Below are positions 1 to 6,048 of a DNA stretch of 17,432 nt, piece after piece. The stretch is from the NCBI GenBank assembly GCA_902489295.1, contig CABTZM010000023.1, positions 1 to 17,432 of the forward strand, read 5' to 3'. Below the pieces are notes generated by a model, which did no database searches, was not told the origin of the DNA, and was given only the letters and a program-made list of their open reading frames with translations. The DNA comes from an uncultured Collinsella sp. (GTDB taxonomy: Bacteria > Actinomycetota > Coriobacteriia > Coriobacteriales > Coriobacteriaceae). Position 1 is the stretch's first letter. Every line of letters starts with the position of its first letter. Both the position numbers and the translations under genes were made by a program.

Positions 1-80
1 ACGCACCGGCTTCGGCCGCCTGTCGGCGCCCTTGCCGGCTCGCTTCGGACGCTGCGCGTCCGCTTAACGCTCGCCCCCTC

Positions 81-105
81 GCGGGTTCGAGTCCCACCGG
101 CATCT
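81..105 (+). other. tRNA 3'-end-like fragment (T arm plus acceptor strand)
   Basis: The stretch contains a T-loop TTCGAGT flanked by GCGGG and CCCAC (four of five pairs form), then CGGCATCT, which would be the 3' acceptor strand and discriminator base. No encoded CCA follows. A matching 5' acceptor strand (GATGCCG) is not seen in bases 1-80, and no convincing D arm or anticodon arm lies there. It is either the end of a gene that starts before the window and has an unusual insert, or a tRNA remnant such as an attachment-site scar. It closely resembles the T arm of the tRNA-Leu on the opposite strand at 156-240. Confidence 0.3.
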
Positions 106-144
106 AAAAGAAGCGAGCCCGCATCCCTGAGGAACACGGGCTCG
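102..144 (-). terminator. Probable terminator of tRNA-Leu
   Basis: An 8-bp perfect stem, CGAGCCCG at 114-121 and CGGGCTCG at 137-144, encloses a 15-base loop. Read on the minus strand it lies 12 bases beyond the tRNA-Leu 3' end and is followed by CTTCTTTTA, a modest T tract. This fits an intrinsic terminator for the tRNA. Confidence 0.6.
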
Positions 145-155
145 AAAGCTCCATA

Positions 156-240
156 TGGTAGGGGCGGTGGGACTCGAACCCACAATCCTTGCGGCGAGAG
201 ATTTTAAGTCTCCTGCGTATGCCAATTCCGCCACGCCCCC
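156..240 (-). tRNA. tRNA-Leu (anticodon UAA)
   Basis: Read on the minus strand from 240, the sequence begins GGGGGCG and ends CGCCCCT-A-CCA, so the acceptor stem is complete (first pair G-U) and the CCA end is encoded. The anticodon loop is CTTAAAA inside GGAGA/TCTCT, giving anticodon TAA, which reads the Leu codon UUA. The variable arm is long (class II), as expected for Leu, and the T arm is GTGGG-TTCGAGT-CCCAC. UUA codons should be rare in a genome this GC-rich, so this is likely a minor isoacceptor. Confidence 0.95.
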
Positions 241-271
241 GTGAGACTAGAAGTCTAGCACAAGCCGTCCG

Positions 272-895
272 TTACGCGTTGACGGCCATCGAGTGTTGGC
301 CCGACTTCTCCAGGAACTCCTGGAACTTGGCTTCGTCGCCCTTGTTCTGGTACTGCAGGGCTAGCAGGTACTCCAAGCGGCAGCGCTTGACCGGGTCGTC
401 GCCGACATCCTCGAGCATGCGCTCCAGCTCGGGAATGTCGTTGTGGCGCTTGAGGATCATCGTGTCGTACATCAGCTGACACTCGTGCGCAACTGCCTCG
501 GCCTGACCGCCCTCAAAGCCCTTGATCTCGTGCAGCAGCTCTTTGGACTTTTTACGGTCCTCCTGGCCAACGTAGTAGTTAAAGGCCTTGATCACCAGGT
601 CGACGCGCTGCATCTTGGGGAGGTTGAGCCCCAGCAGCAGGTCGAACATCTCGCTGGCACGCTCGTGGTCCTCGCGCAGCAGATAGGAGTTCAGACGCAG
701 GTAGTCGCGGTTGTAGCGCGGGTACAGCATGCTGGTGAGTTTGCCGTCGAGCAAACGATCGAACTCGTCCCACTGCTTGGCGGCCATAAGCTGCTGCAGG
801 CGCTTGAACGTTGTGCGTTTTTTGACGCTAAAGAACACCGACACGGCGATGCAGATGATAACGACGGCGGTCCAGAGTGTGCGGGAATCGGGCAT
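272..895 (-). CDS. Membrane-anchored helical-repeat (TPR-like) protein
   Basis: A 207-residue protein of unknown function. Residues 7-24 (WTAVVIICIAVSVFFSV) form one N-terminal membrane segment followed by basic KKR, so the rest should be cytoplasmic. Residues 30-205 are a series of amphipathic helices (for example LMAAKQWDEFDRLLD, SYLLREDHERASEMFDLLL, LALQYQNKGDEAKFQEFL) with the spacing of TPR-like helical hairpins, suggesting a protein-protein scaffold. No catalytic motif is visible. The ATG at 895 is preceded by AAGGA at a good distance, and a TATAAT box lies about 55 bases upstream. It is transcribed alone, towards the tRNA-Leu, and diverges from the PTS IIB gene. The assignment rests on helix pattern only. 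Confidence 0.8.
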   Translation of the reverse strand: MPDSRTLWTAVVIICIAVSVFFSVKKRTTFKRLQQLMAAKQWDEFDRLLDGKLTSMLYPRYNRDYLRLNSYLLREDHERASEMFDLLLGLNLPKMQRVDLVIKAFNYYVGQEDRKKSKELLHEIKGFEGGQAEAVAHECQLMYDTMILKRHNDIPELERMLEDVGDDPVKRCRLEYLLALQYQNKGDEAKFQEFLEKSGQHSMAVNA

Positions 896-950
896 ATTAG
901 GGTCCTTAGTCGCTCATAAAGCGAGCGGTATGACAACACGTACTAGATGT

Positions 951-956
951 ATTATA
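951..956 (-). promoter_or_regulatory. -10 box for the TPR-like gene
   Basis: The minus strand reads a perfect TATAAT here, which would place the transcript start near 944 and give a leader of about 50 bases before the ATG at 895. No good -35 hexamer is found 16-18 bases upstream (TGCCAG at 17), so the promoter may need an activator or rely on the -10 alone. Confidence 0.4.
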
Positions 957-1058
957 CGCAGCGCGCAAGCAAACTGGCATAAAAGCTCATCGAGGCCGAG
1001 TGCCATCGCTCGCTGCGGTACACTTACCTAAAGTAAACCATGAAGGGAGACATTACCT

Positions 1059-1346
1059 ATGAAGAAGATCGTTTTGGCTTGCGGTGCTGGCGCTGCTACT
1101 TCCACGCTCGTTGCCCAGAAGGTCGCTACCCTGCTCGACGCCAACGGTTATGCCGACAAGTACGAGATCGTGCAGTGCGCCATCTCCGAGGCCAAGGATT
1201 ACTGCGACGAGGGCGCTGACCTGCTGATCGCCACCACCGTTGCCCCCGAGGGCCTCACCTGCCCGTACGTGAGTGGCGTGCCCTTCATGACCGGCATGAA
1301 CCGCGTTGCCGCCGAGAAGGCCGTTCTCGACGTCATGGCTCAGTAG
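1059..1346 (+). CDS. PTS system IIB component, galactitol/GatB type
   Basis: A 95-residue protein, the usual size of a stand-alone PTS IIB domain. It begins MKKIVLACGAGAATSTL: a beta strand followed by the phosphate-binding loop C-G-A-G-x-x-T-S, with Cys8 as the expected phospho-acceptor, as in the galactitol/lactose-type IIB fold. In a normal PTS, IIB takes phosphate from IIA and passes it to sugar bound by the IIC membrane channel. No IIA or IIC gene is present in this window. GGGAG before the ATG at 1059 is a clear ribosome binding site. The stop is 11 bases before the next gene, so the two are probably co-transcribed. The sugar cannot be told from the sequence; a regulatory role is possible. 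Confidence 0.9.
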   Translation: MKKIVLACGAGAATSTLVAQKVATLLDANGYADKYEIVQCAISEAKDYCDEGADLLIATTVAPEGLTCPYVSGVPFMTGMNRVAAEKAVLDVMAQ

Positions 1347-1357
1347 GCGCTGACTGC

Positions 1358-1732
1358 ATGAGTGAGCAGAACGCCAACCCGGTAGAGCTCTTTGGTATGC
1401 GCGTTGCCCATGTGGGCATTAACGCCACCGACCCGGCAGACGCCCTGGAGATCGCGGAGCTGTTCTCGACGATGATGGGCCTGCCCGTCATCGAGACCCC
1501 GGTTTCGTACTTCAACGATTCGCTGGTCGAGATCATGAAGCAGAACGGTCGTGGCACCAAGGGCCACATCGGCTTTGCCGTTAACGACATCGATGCGGCC
1601 GAGAAGTGGTTTGCCGAGCGCGGGCTCGAGGTCAACGAAGAGTCGCGCGCACTGCTGCCCGACGGTGGTACCAAGCTCGTGTACTTTAAGCGCGAGTTCG
1701 CCGGTTTCGCCGTGCACCTGTGCCGCGAGTAG
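1358..1732 (+). CDS. VOC-superfamily protein resembling the C-terminal domain of KDPG/KHG aldolases
   Basis: A 124-residue protein with the beta-alpha-beta-beta-beta pattern of the vicinal oxygen chelate (glyoxalase) fold: MRVAHVGINATDP near the start, then GHIGFAVNDIDAAEKWFAERG, then a C-terminal FAGFAVHLCRE. The order 'KGHIGFAVNDIDAAEKW...GLEVNEES...YFKREFAGFAVHL' recalls, from memory, the VOC domain fused behind 2-keto-3-deoxy-6-phosphogluconate / 4-hydroxy-2-oxoglutarate aldolase in some Firmicutes; here it stands alone. Metal ligands cannot be assigned with certainty. It follows the IIB gene by 11 bases with only a weak ribosome binding site (TAGGCG), suggesting translational coupling. 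A strong terminator follows. A sugar-acid or PTS-linked metabolic role is an inference. Confidence 0.8.
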   Translation: MSEQNANPVELFGMRVAHVGINATDPADALEIAELFSTMMGLPVIETPVSYFNDSLVEIMKQNGRGTKGHIGFAVNDIDAAEKWFAERGLEVNEESRALLPDGGTKLVYFKREFAGFAVHLCRE

Positions 1733-1754
1733 CGCACAAGCTGCCATAGCTGGC

Positions 1755-1790
1755 AAAAAGGGATAGGGCCGCGTGGCCCTATCCCTTTAT
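1755..1790. terminator. Bidirectional intrinsic terminator
   Basis: A perfect 14-bp stem, AAAGGGATAGGGCC at 1757-1770 and its complement at 1775-1788, with a 4-base loop. T-rich sequence follows on both strands (TTTATTT on plus, CCCTTTTTG on minus). It sits between the convergent VOC gene and the histidine kinase gene and probably ends both transcripts. Confidence 0.85.
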
Positions 1791-1807
1791 TTATGTCGAG
1801 GGGCTTC

Positions 1808-3103
1808 CTACCGCGGCAGGCGAATCGTAAAGCGGCTGCCGACGCCTTCGACTGAGGTCACGCCGATGACGCCGCCGTGGCTATCGACGATCCACTTGGC
1901 GATGGCAAGCCCCAGGCCCGAGCCCTGCGCGCCGGCATCGCGTGCGTTGTCGGCGCGATAGAACCGTTCAAACGCGTGAGCTGCGGATTCCTGGTTCATG
2001 CCGATGCCCTCGTCCTCAACACTTATGTCGATCGTGCCCGAGCCCACATCGGGCGTTATGCCAAATGTGACGGTCGTTCCCGCATCCGAGTACTTGGTGG
2101 CGTTTTGCACGATCACGCGCAGAGCTTGCTTCACGAGTGCGACATCGACGGACGCGTCGCAGCGCGGGTCGCTGGCAAATGCGGCGTCAAAAGCCAGCCG
2201 ATACGTGTGCCCGGCATCGATCATCTGCGATTCTTCGCATACCTCTCCGACGAGCGCTGCCAGATTGGTATCCACACGATGCAGCGCGGTGCGGCCGGCA
2301 TCGCCGCGTGCCAAAAACAGCAGTTGTTCTACGAGCTCCTGCATGTGCTCGCTTTCGGCCTTGAGCGAGGCGATGGACTCTGCCAGTACGTCCGGGTCGT
2401 CTTTGCCCCAGCGGTCGAGCATGTTTACGTAGCCCTGAATCACCGCGATGGGCGTGCGCAGCTCGTGGCTTGCATCGTTGACAAAGCGCATCTGCTGCAG
2501 CTTGGCCTCTTGCATCTGGCGCAGCAGGCGGTTGAGTGCGACCTCGATGCTTGCCAGGTCGGCATCACCGGTGGTGACGCTTGGTGAGTCGACGCTTGCG
2601 CGCACGATGGCCTGCTCCAGCGTTTCCATCTTGCCGCCGGAGAGCTGCATGCGGCCGAGCTCGTCCACGCGCAAGGCCAGATCGTTGAGAGGCGCCATGG
2701 TGCGGCGTACGCGCCTCGCGCCGCCGAGCATGTTGAGTACGCTGATGACCTGCCAACCCACAACGACAAGGTAGAGAGGCCATAGCGTGATGAGGTCCTG
2801 TGCGAGGGGAAAAGTCTTGGTGGTGCGCGCAAGCTCGATGGTATAGGTAAGCGTGGTCAGGTCCCAGCCGCGTGTGGGTGTCAGCGACATGCCGTGAACG
2901 GCGGCGCCGGGGATCCATCCTGCGGTAAACGCGCCGTCGGGCAGCGTCTGGTTGTATCCATAGACGAGTACCGCCGCCGCGACAACCACCAGTAACAGAT
3001 CGAGCCAGACGTAGCCCATCAGGCGGCGCCACATATAGCTCCAGTTGATGGCGCGGGCGATGGAGGTGACGCGCTTGGCCTCGGCGTTACGCGCGGCAGA
3101 CAT
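1808..3103 (-). CDS. Sensor histidine kinase, ArlS-like
   Basis: A 431-residue membrane histidine kinase. Membrane segments lie at about residues 31-50 and 105-125, enclosing a short extracytoplasmic region of about 55 residues. A HAMP-like linker and helical region (126-205) precede the HisKA domain with the phospho-accepting His213 in DASHELRTP. The ATP-binding domain shows the N box (VIVQNATKYSD, 331-340), G1 box (DEGIGM, 364-369), F box (FERFYRAD) and G2 box (GSGLGLAIAKW, 394-404). The ATG at 3103 is chosen because it overlaps the end of the regulator gene by 17 bases and has GGGGTGG upstream; the open frame extends further, but only through the regulator gene in another frame. It should phosphorylate the regulator encoded just upstream. 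The signal is unknown. Confidence 0.93.
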   Translation of the reverse strand: MSAARNAEAKRVTSIARAINWSYMWRRLMGYVWLDLLLVVVAAAVLVYGYNQTLPDGAFTAGWIPGAAVHGMSLTPTRGWDLTTLTYTIELARTTKTFPLAQDLITLWPLYLVVVGWQVISVLNMLGGARRVRRTMAPLNDLALRVDELGRMQLSGGKMETLEQAIVRASVDSPSVTTGDADLASIEVALNRLLRQMQEAKLQQMRFVNDASHELRTPIAVIQGYVNMLDRWGKDDPDVLAESIASLKAESEHMQELVEQLLFLARGDAGRTALHRVDTNLAALVGEVCEESQMIDAGHTYRLAFDAAFASDPRCDASVDVALVKQALRVIVQNATKYSDAGTTVTFGITPDVGSGTIDISVEDEGIGMNQESAAHAFERFYRADNARDAGAQGSGLGLAIAKWIVDSHGGVIGVTSVEGVGSRFTIRLPR

Positions 3104-3872
3104 AGCCCACCCCGCGCACGGTCTGGATGATGCGGGCGCCGCCGGCGTCCTCGATCTTGGCGCGTAGATGCGCGATGTGCACGTCGACGTTGTTGGTGTC
3201 GCCCATGTATTCGTAGCCCAGCGCCTCGTGCGCGATGCGTTCGCGCGTGAGCACGGTCTCGGCATGCGCCATAAGCAGGGCGAGGACGTCGAACTCGCGG
3301 GCCGTGAGCGCGATGGGCGAGCCGCCGACCGTGACTTCACGGCGGTCGGGGTCGAGCGCAACCGAGCCCACGGTGAGCGTGGCGGGGGAGGGCGAGGCGG
3401 AAGCCTGGGTCGAGTCGCTGGCCGGGGGCATCGCAACGGCACTCCCGCTCTCGCCGCCCTCCATACCAGCCCTGGCGCTGGCGCCGCCAACGCCCGAAGC
3501 CGCCCGCACGGCCTTCGAGCGCTTCAGCGCCACGCGGATCCGTGCGAACAACTCCTCGATCGCAAACGGCTTGGTCAGGTAATCGTCGGCGCTGGCATCG
3601 AGCCCGGCCACCTTGTCCATCACGGCGTCGCGCGCGGTGACCATGATCACCGGCACATCCTTGTGCTTGCGGACACGCCGCAGGACCTCCATGCCGTTGA
3701 GCTGCGGCAACAGCACATCGAGCAGAATCAGATCGTAGTCGCGCTCCAGCGCAAGGTCCACAGCGGTGCGGCCATCGGCGGCATGTTCCACCTGGTAGCC
3801 CTCGTGCTCCAGCTCGAGCGTCACAAAGCGGGCGATTTTCTCCTCGTCCTCTACGATTAGGATCCGTGCCAT
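3087..3872 (-). CDS. OmpR/PhoB-family response regulator
   Basis: A 261-residue regulator. The receiver domain (1-118) has the acidic pocket E8/D9, phospho-acceptor Asp52 (LLDVLLPQLNG), Thr79 and Lys101 (LTKPF). The DNA-binding winged helix (about 164-261) contains LTAREFDVLALL, the recognition region NNVDVHIAHLRAKI and the terminal RGVGYV motif. The linker between them (about 120-163) is unusually long and made of Ala, Ser, Gly and Pro with acidic residues; most family members have 10-20 residues there, so the two domains may be more loosely tethered. The ATG at 3872 follows GGGGG. It overlaps the kinase gene by 17 bases and starts 18 bases after the DUF4342 gene, so the three form one operon. 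Autoregulation is likely for the class but not shown here. Confidence 0.95.
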   Translation of the reverse strand: MARILIVEDEEKIARFVTLELEHEGYQVEHAADGRTAVDLALERDYDLILLDVLLPQLNGMEVLRRVRKHKDVPVIMVTARDAVMDKVAGLDASADDYLTKPFAIEELFARIRVALKRSKAVRAASGVGGASARAGMEGGESGSAVAMPPASDSTQASASPSPATLTVGSVALDPDRREVTVGGSPIALTAREFDVLALLMAHAETVLTRERIAHEALGYEYMGDTNNVDVHIAHLRAKIEDAGGARIIQTVRGVGYVCRA

Positions 3873-3890
3873 GTGTGCCCCCGTCTGCGA

Positions 3891-4433
3891 TTACTTGTCG
3901 TCGTTGAGATTTTGTTTGATGTCGTCCGCGGCATCGGCAGCGTGATTCATAAGGTTGTTGATGCTGCCGGGCACGTCGCCGTCGCTATCGATGCGGTAAC
4001 GCATGCCAAAGAACAGGCCAATCAGCATCAGCCATATCGTGGCGCCCCAGGCAAACAGCGCGACGATGGGGATCAGGATGGGAATGTTGAGGATGATCGC
4101 GTCGCGGCGCGTGGCGATAAACTTGGTGTCCAGGCTCAGGCGGAAGAGCTTTTTGAGGTACTCCCACACGCTGTCCATCTTCTTGGAGAAGTCGGTCTTT
4201 TCGCTCGACTTCTCGTAGGCGGCCTGCGCGGCGACCATCTCGGCCGAGGGTTCGTCGACCGGCGCGGACTCGGTGGCGGCGTGCGCCGACGTGGTCTGGG
4301 TCTTGCCTTGCGACTCGAGCCAAATGATGGCGTCCAAAACGTTGCCGTCGGCGGCGTCGAGCGCGGCTTTGGCATCGGTGTAGCTCACGTTGCACTTGGT
4401 GCGGATGGTTTCAACTTTTTCGAGGTCGTCCAT
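3891..4433 (-). CDS. DUF4342 protein with N-terminal UBA-like domain
   Basis: A 180-residue protein. Residues 1-42 (EKVETIRTKCNVSYTDAKAAL...DAIIWLES) match the UBA-like three-helix fold seen at the start of EF-Ts and DUF4342 proteins. Residues 43-80 are an Ala/Ser/Glu-rich linker. A basic stretch (100-110) leads into a long hydrophobic segment, about 112-146 (AIILNIPILIPIVALFAWG...IGLFFGMR), probably one or two membrane passes, and the C-terminal 35 residues are acidic. The ATG at 4433 follows AAAGGACAG. It is the first gene of the operon with the downstream response regulator and kinase, so it may be part of that signalling system as a membrane partner. The biochemical function of the family is unknown to me. 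Confidence 0.85.
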   Translation of the reverse strand: MDDLEKVETIRTKCNVSYTDAKAALDAADGNVLDAIIWLESQGKTQTTSAHAATESAPVDEPSAEMVAAQAAYEKSSEKTDFSKKMDSVWEYLKKLFRLSLDTKFIATRRDAIILNIPILIPIVALFAWGATIWLMLIGLFFGMRYRIDSDGDVPGSINNLMNHAADAADDIKQNLNDDK

Positions 4434-4551
4434 GACCTGTCCTTTCGTTCGATGGGCGCGACGCCGGGCGATCTGCCCGGGCGCGAGCGTTGCGTTCGGC
4501 GGCCTGCGTTGCGCGGCGCCGCCCCGCCCTTGGTCGAACTCTATAGTGCAG

Positions 4552-4579
4552 GTTATAGATTAAGCGATTCTTGAGCCAA
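4552..4579 (-). promoter_or_regulatory. Candidate promoter of the DUF4342-regulator-kinase operon
   Basis: On the minus strand TTGGCT (4574-4579) and TATAAC (4552-4557) are separated by 16 bases. The predicted transcript would start near 4545, giving a GC-rich leader of about 110 bases that can fold around CCGGGC/GCCCGG. The hexamers match the sigma-70 consensus only in part. Confidence 0.35.
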
Positions 4580-4630
4580 GATTAACGTTGGATGAGTTTT
4601 TGGGTGTGTATAGAGGGGTCATTATTAGTG

Positions 4631-4829
4631 GCCCGCGGCGAGGTCTAATACTTTTCCCGAGAAGTGAACGAGCAAAATCGGACCCCCGAAGCATTGACAC
4701 TTTGAGGGCGCCGTTCTCTGCGGTTTTGATGCCAGAATCCTGCGTTTATGCCGTTGAAAAATGCGGATGCTCCAGGGGTCCAAAAACAGACGCTCACTTC
4801 GCGGAAAAAGTAATAGAGCCCGATAGCGG
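4631..4829. repeat. Imperfect inverted repeat element in a 549-base intergenic region
   Basis: Two related copies face each other: 4645-4703 on the plus strand and 4816-4758 read on the minus strand, with 41 of 59 positions identical without gaps and weaker similarity out to about 4631 and 4829. Shared blocks include TACTTTT, GAAGTGA, GGACCCC and AGCAT, and the centre (about 4704-4757) is a different sequence. Both arms, read in the same relative frame, translate to L-x-L-F-P-R-S-E-R...D-P-x-S-I, with silent differences (TTC/TTT, AGA/CGA, GAA/GAG, CGA/CGT, ATT/ATC). The rest of the gap (4434-4982) holds the operon promoter on the left and, near 4919-4943, a GCCGCCA/TGGCGGC hairpin before the small membrane protein gene. 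No confident gene is seen. Confidence 0.6.
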
Positions 4830-4982
4830 GGGATGGGGTACCGATGCAAAACGGCGTCAAGGGTTGGTCGAGCAGGCGGTTTCTCCATTGATGTCCGCAC
4901 GATATGTGACACTTACCCTGCCGCCATGCTCCGTCGTGGCGGCATGCATCTGAAAAACGACCCTCTAAGGAGTTCGATATTG

Positions 4983-5222
4983 ATGAGTGGCAACACCAAG
5001 CACCTTGCAAAGAAGTGCGTCAAGGACGCAGGGCCGTGTCTTGTGCTGTGCGCGGCCGGCGTGGCGGTCGCGCTGCTGGCTGTTCTGGGACCATTTGACG
5101 TGCTCCGAAGTGCCAGTTCTCTGCATGTTTGCATGGCCCTTGCCGGTGCCATGATGACCAGCGGCGTGCTCGATCTGGTTTTTTGGGTGCTTGACCCGTT
5201 TGGATGGAAGAGCGAGGGGTAG
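4983..5222 (+). CDS. Small two-pass membrane protein
   Basis: A 79-residue protein not recognised as a known family. After a short basic N-terminus (NTKHLAKKCVKD), residues 17-37 (PCLVLCAAGVAVALLAVLG) and 47-70 (LHVCMALAGAMMTSGVLDLVFWVL) are hydrophobic and should span the membrane, with a short tail DPFGWKSEG. AAGGAG at 4967-4972 lies ten bases before the ATG at 4983; a TTG immediately before the ATG is a less likely start. It precedes the phosphoesterase gene by 85 bases in the same direction and could share a transcript with it. Confidence 0.65.
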   Translation: MSGNTKHLAKKCVKDAGPCLVLCAAGVAVALLAVLGPFDVLRSASSLHVCMALAGAMMTSGVLDLVFWVLDPFGWKSEG

Positions 5223-5307
5223 GTCCTAAAGGATGGAAGGGCTGGAACGGTTGGCTTAGTGATCGTGCAGAATGTGGGCTAGCGACTTACAGGGAAGTGG
5301 TGATCCG

Positions 5308-6033
5308 ATGACGGTCTATGTGACGGGCGATATTCACGGCGGCCTCGACATGCAAAAGCTGCGCGATTGGGATCTTGGGGAAAGCCTGACGAGCGACGAC
5401 TATCTCATCATTGCCGGCGACTTTGGCTTTCCGTGGGATTTCTCTGCCGAGGAGTGCGCCGACATCGCTTGGCTGGAGTCGCGCCCCTATACCGTGCTGT
5501 TCGTCGACGGCAACCACGAACGTTTCGACCACTGGGCGGAGCGACCCATGGAGTTGTGGCACGGCGGACTGACACAGCGCCTGTCGGACACCTCGCCCAT
5601 ACGGCGCCTGACGCGCGGCGAGGTTTTTGAACTCGACGGCTCAACGGTCTTTATCATGGGCGGCGCCACGAGCGTGGACAAGGAATACCGCATTCCGTAT
5701 TCCAGCTGGTGGCCGCAGGAGCTGCCGGACGAGCGCAAGTTTGAGGAGGCACGGACAAAGCTCGACGGCGTGGGCTGGAAGGTCGACTACGTGATCACCC
5801 ACACCTGCTCCACGCGCATGCTTTCGCCCACGCTCTATCCGGGGCCCGGCTGGAATTGCCCTGCCGTTGATCGGCTTACGGCATTTTTCGATGAGCTGGA
5901 AGACCGCTTGGACTACAGGCGCTGGTACTACGGGCATTTTCATCGAGATGCCAACCCGGCCGAGCGTCATACCGTGCTCTACGACTGCATCGTTCGCTTG
6001 GGCGACGAACTCCAGCCCTGGGATGTTGCGTAG
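5308..6033 (+). CDS. Calcineurin-like metallophosphoesterase
   Basis: A 241-residue soluble protein with the complete metal-binding set of the superfamily: GDIHG (Asp8, His10), AGDFG (Asp38), GNHE (Asn69, His70), a lone His in ITHTC (His165) and GHFH (His210, His212). These ligands normally bind two divalent metals and hydrolyse phosphomono- or diesters. There is no signal peptide or membrane segment, so it is cytoplasmic. The ATG at 5308 is chosen because the beta strand TVYVTGDIHG begins right after it and AGGGAAG lies about ten bases upstream; an ATG at 5272 would add 12 residues without a ribosome binding site. The substrate is not evident. It is convergent with gluQ, 15 bases apart, with no clear terminator between them. 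Confidence 0.92.
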   Translation: MTVYVTGDIHGGLDMQKLRDWDLGESLTSDDYLIIAGDFGFPWDFSAEECADIAWLESRPYTVLFVDGNHERFDHWAERPMELWHGGLTQRLSDTSPIRRLTRGEVFELDGSTVFIMGGATSVDKEYRIPYSSWWPQELPDERKFEEARTKLDGVGWKVDYVITHTCSTRMLSPTLYPGPGWNCPAVDRLTAFFDELEDRLDYRRWYYGHFHRDANPAERHTVLYDCIVRLGDELQPWDVA

Positions 6034-6048
6034 GGGTGGGGTGCCTGA

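Noticed and set aside
1..80. Possible full tRNA or tmRNA end ahead of the T-arm-like sequence
   Set aside because: The stem CGGAC/GTCCG gives a seven-base loop but lacks U33, and no matching acceptor or D arm is present.
3104..3490. N-terminal extension of the histidine kinase frame
   Set aside because: It runs through the response regulator gene in another frame and gives an Arg/Pro-rich sequence; the ATG at 3103 fits the family.
4588..5010. Overlapping open frames of 95-121 codons on both strands around the inverted repeat
   Set aside because: No good start signal and no domain; the shared peptide pattern is reported as a finding rather than as a gene.
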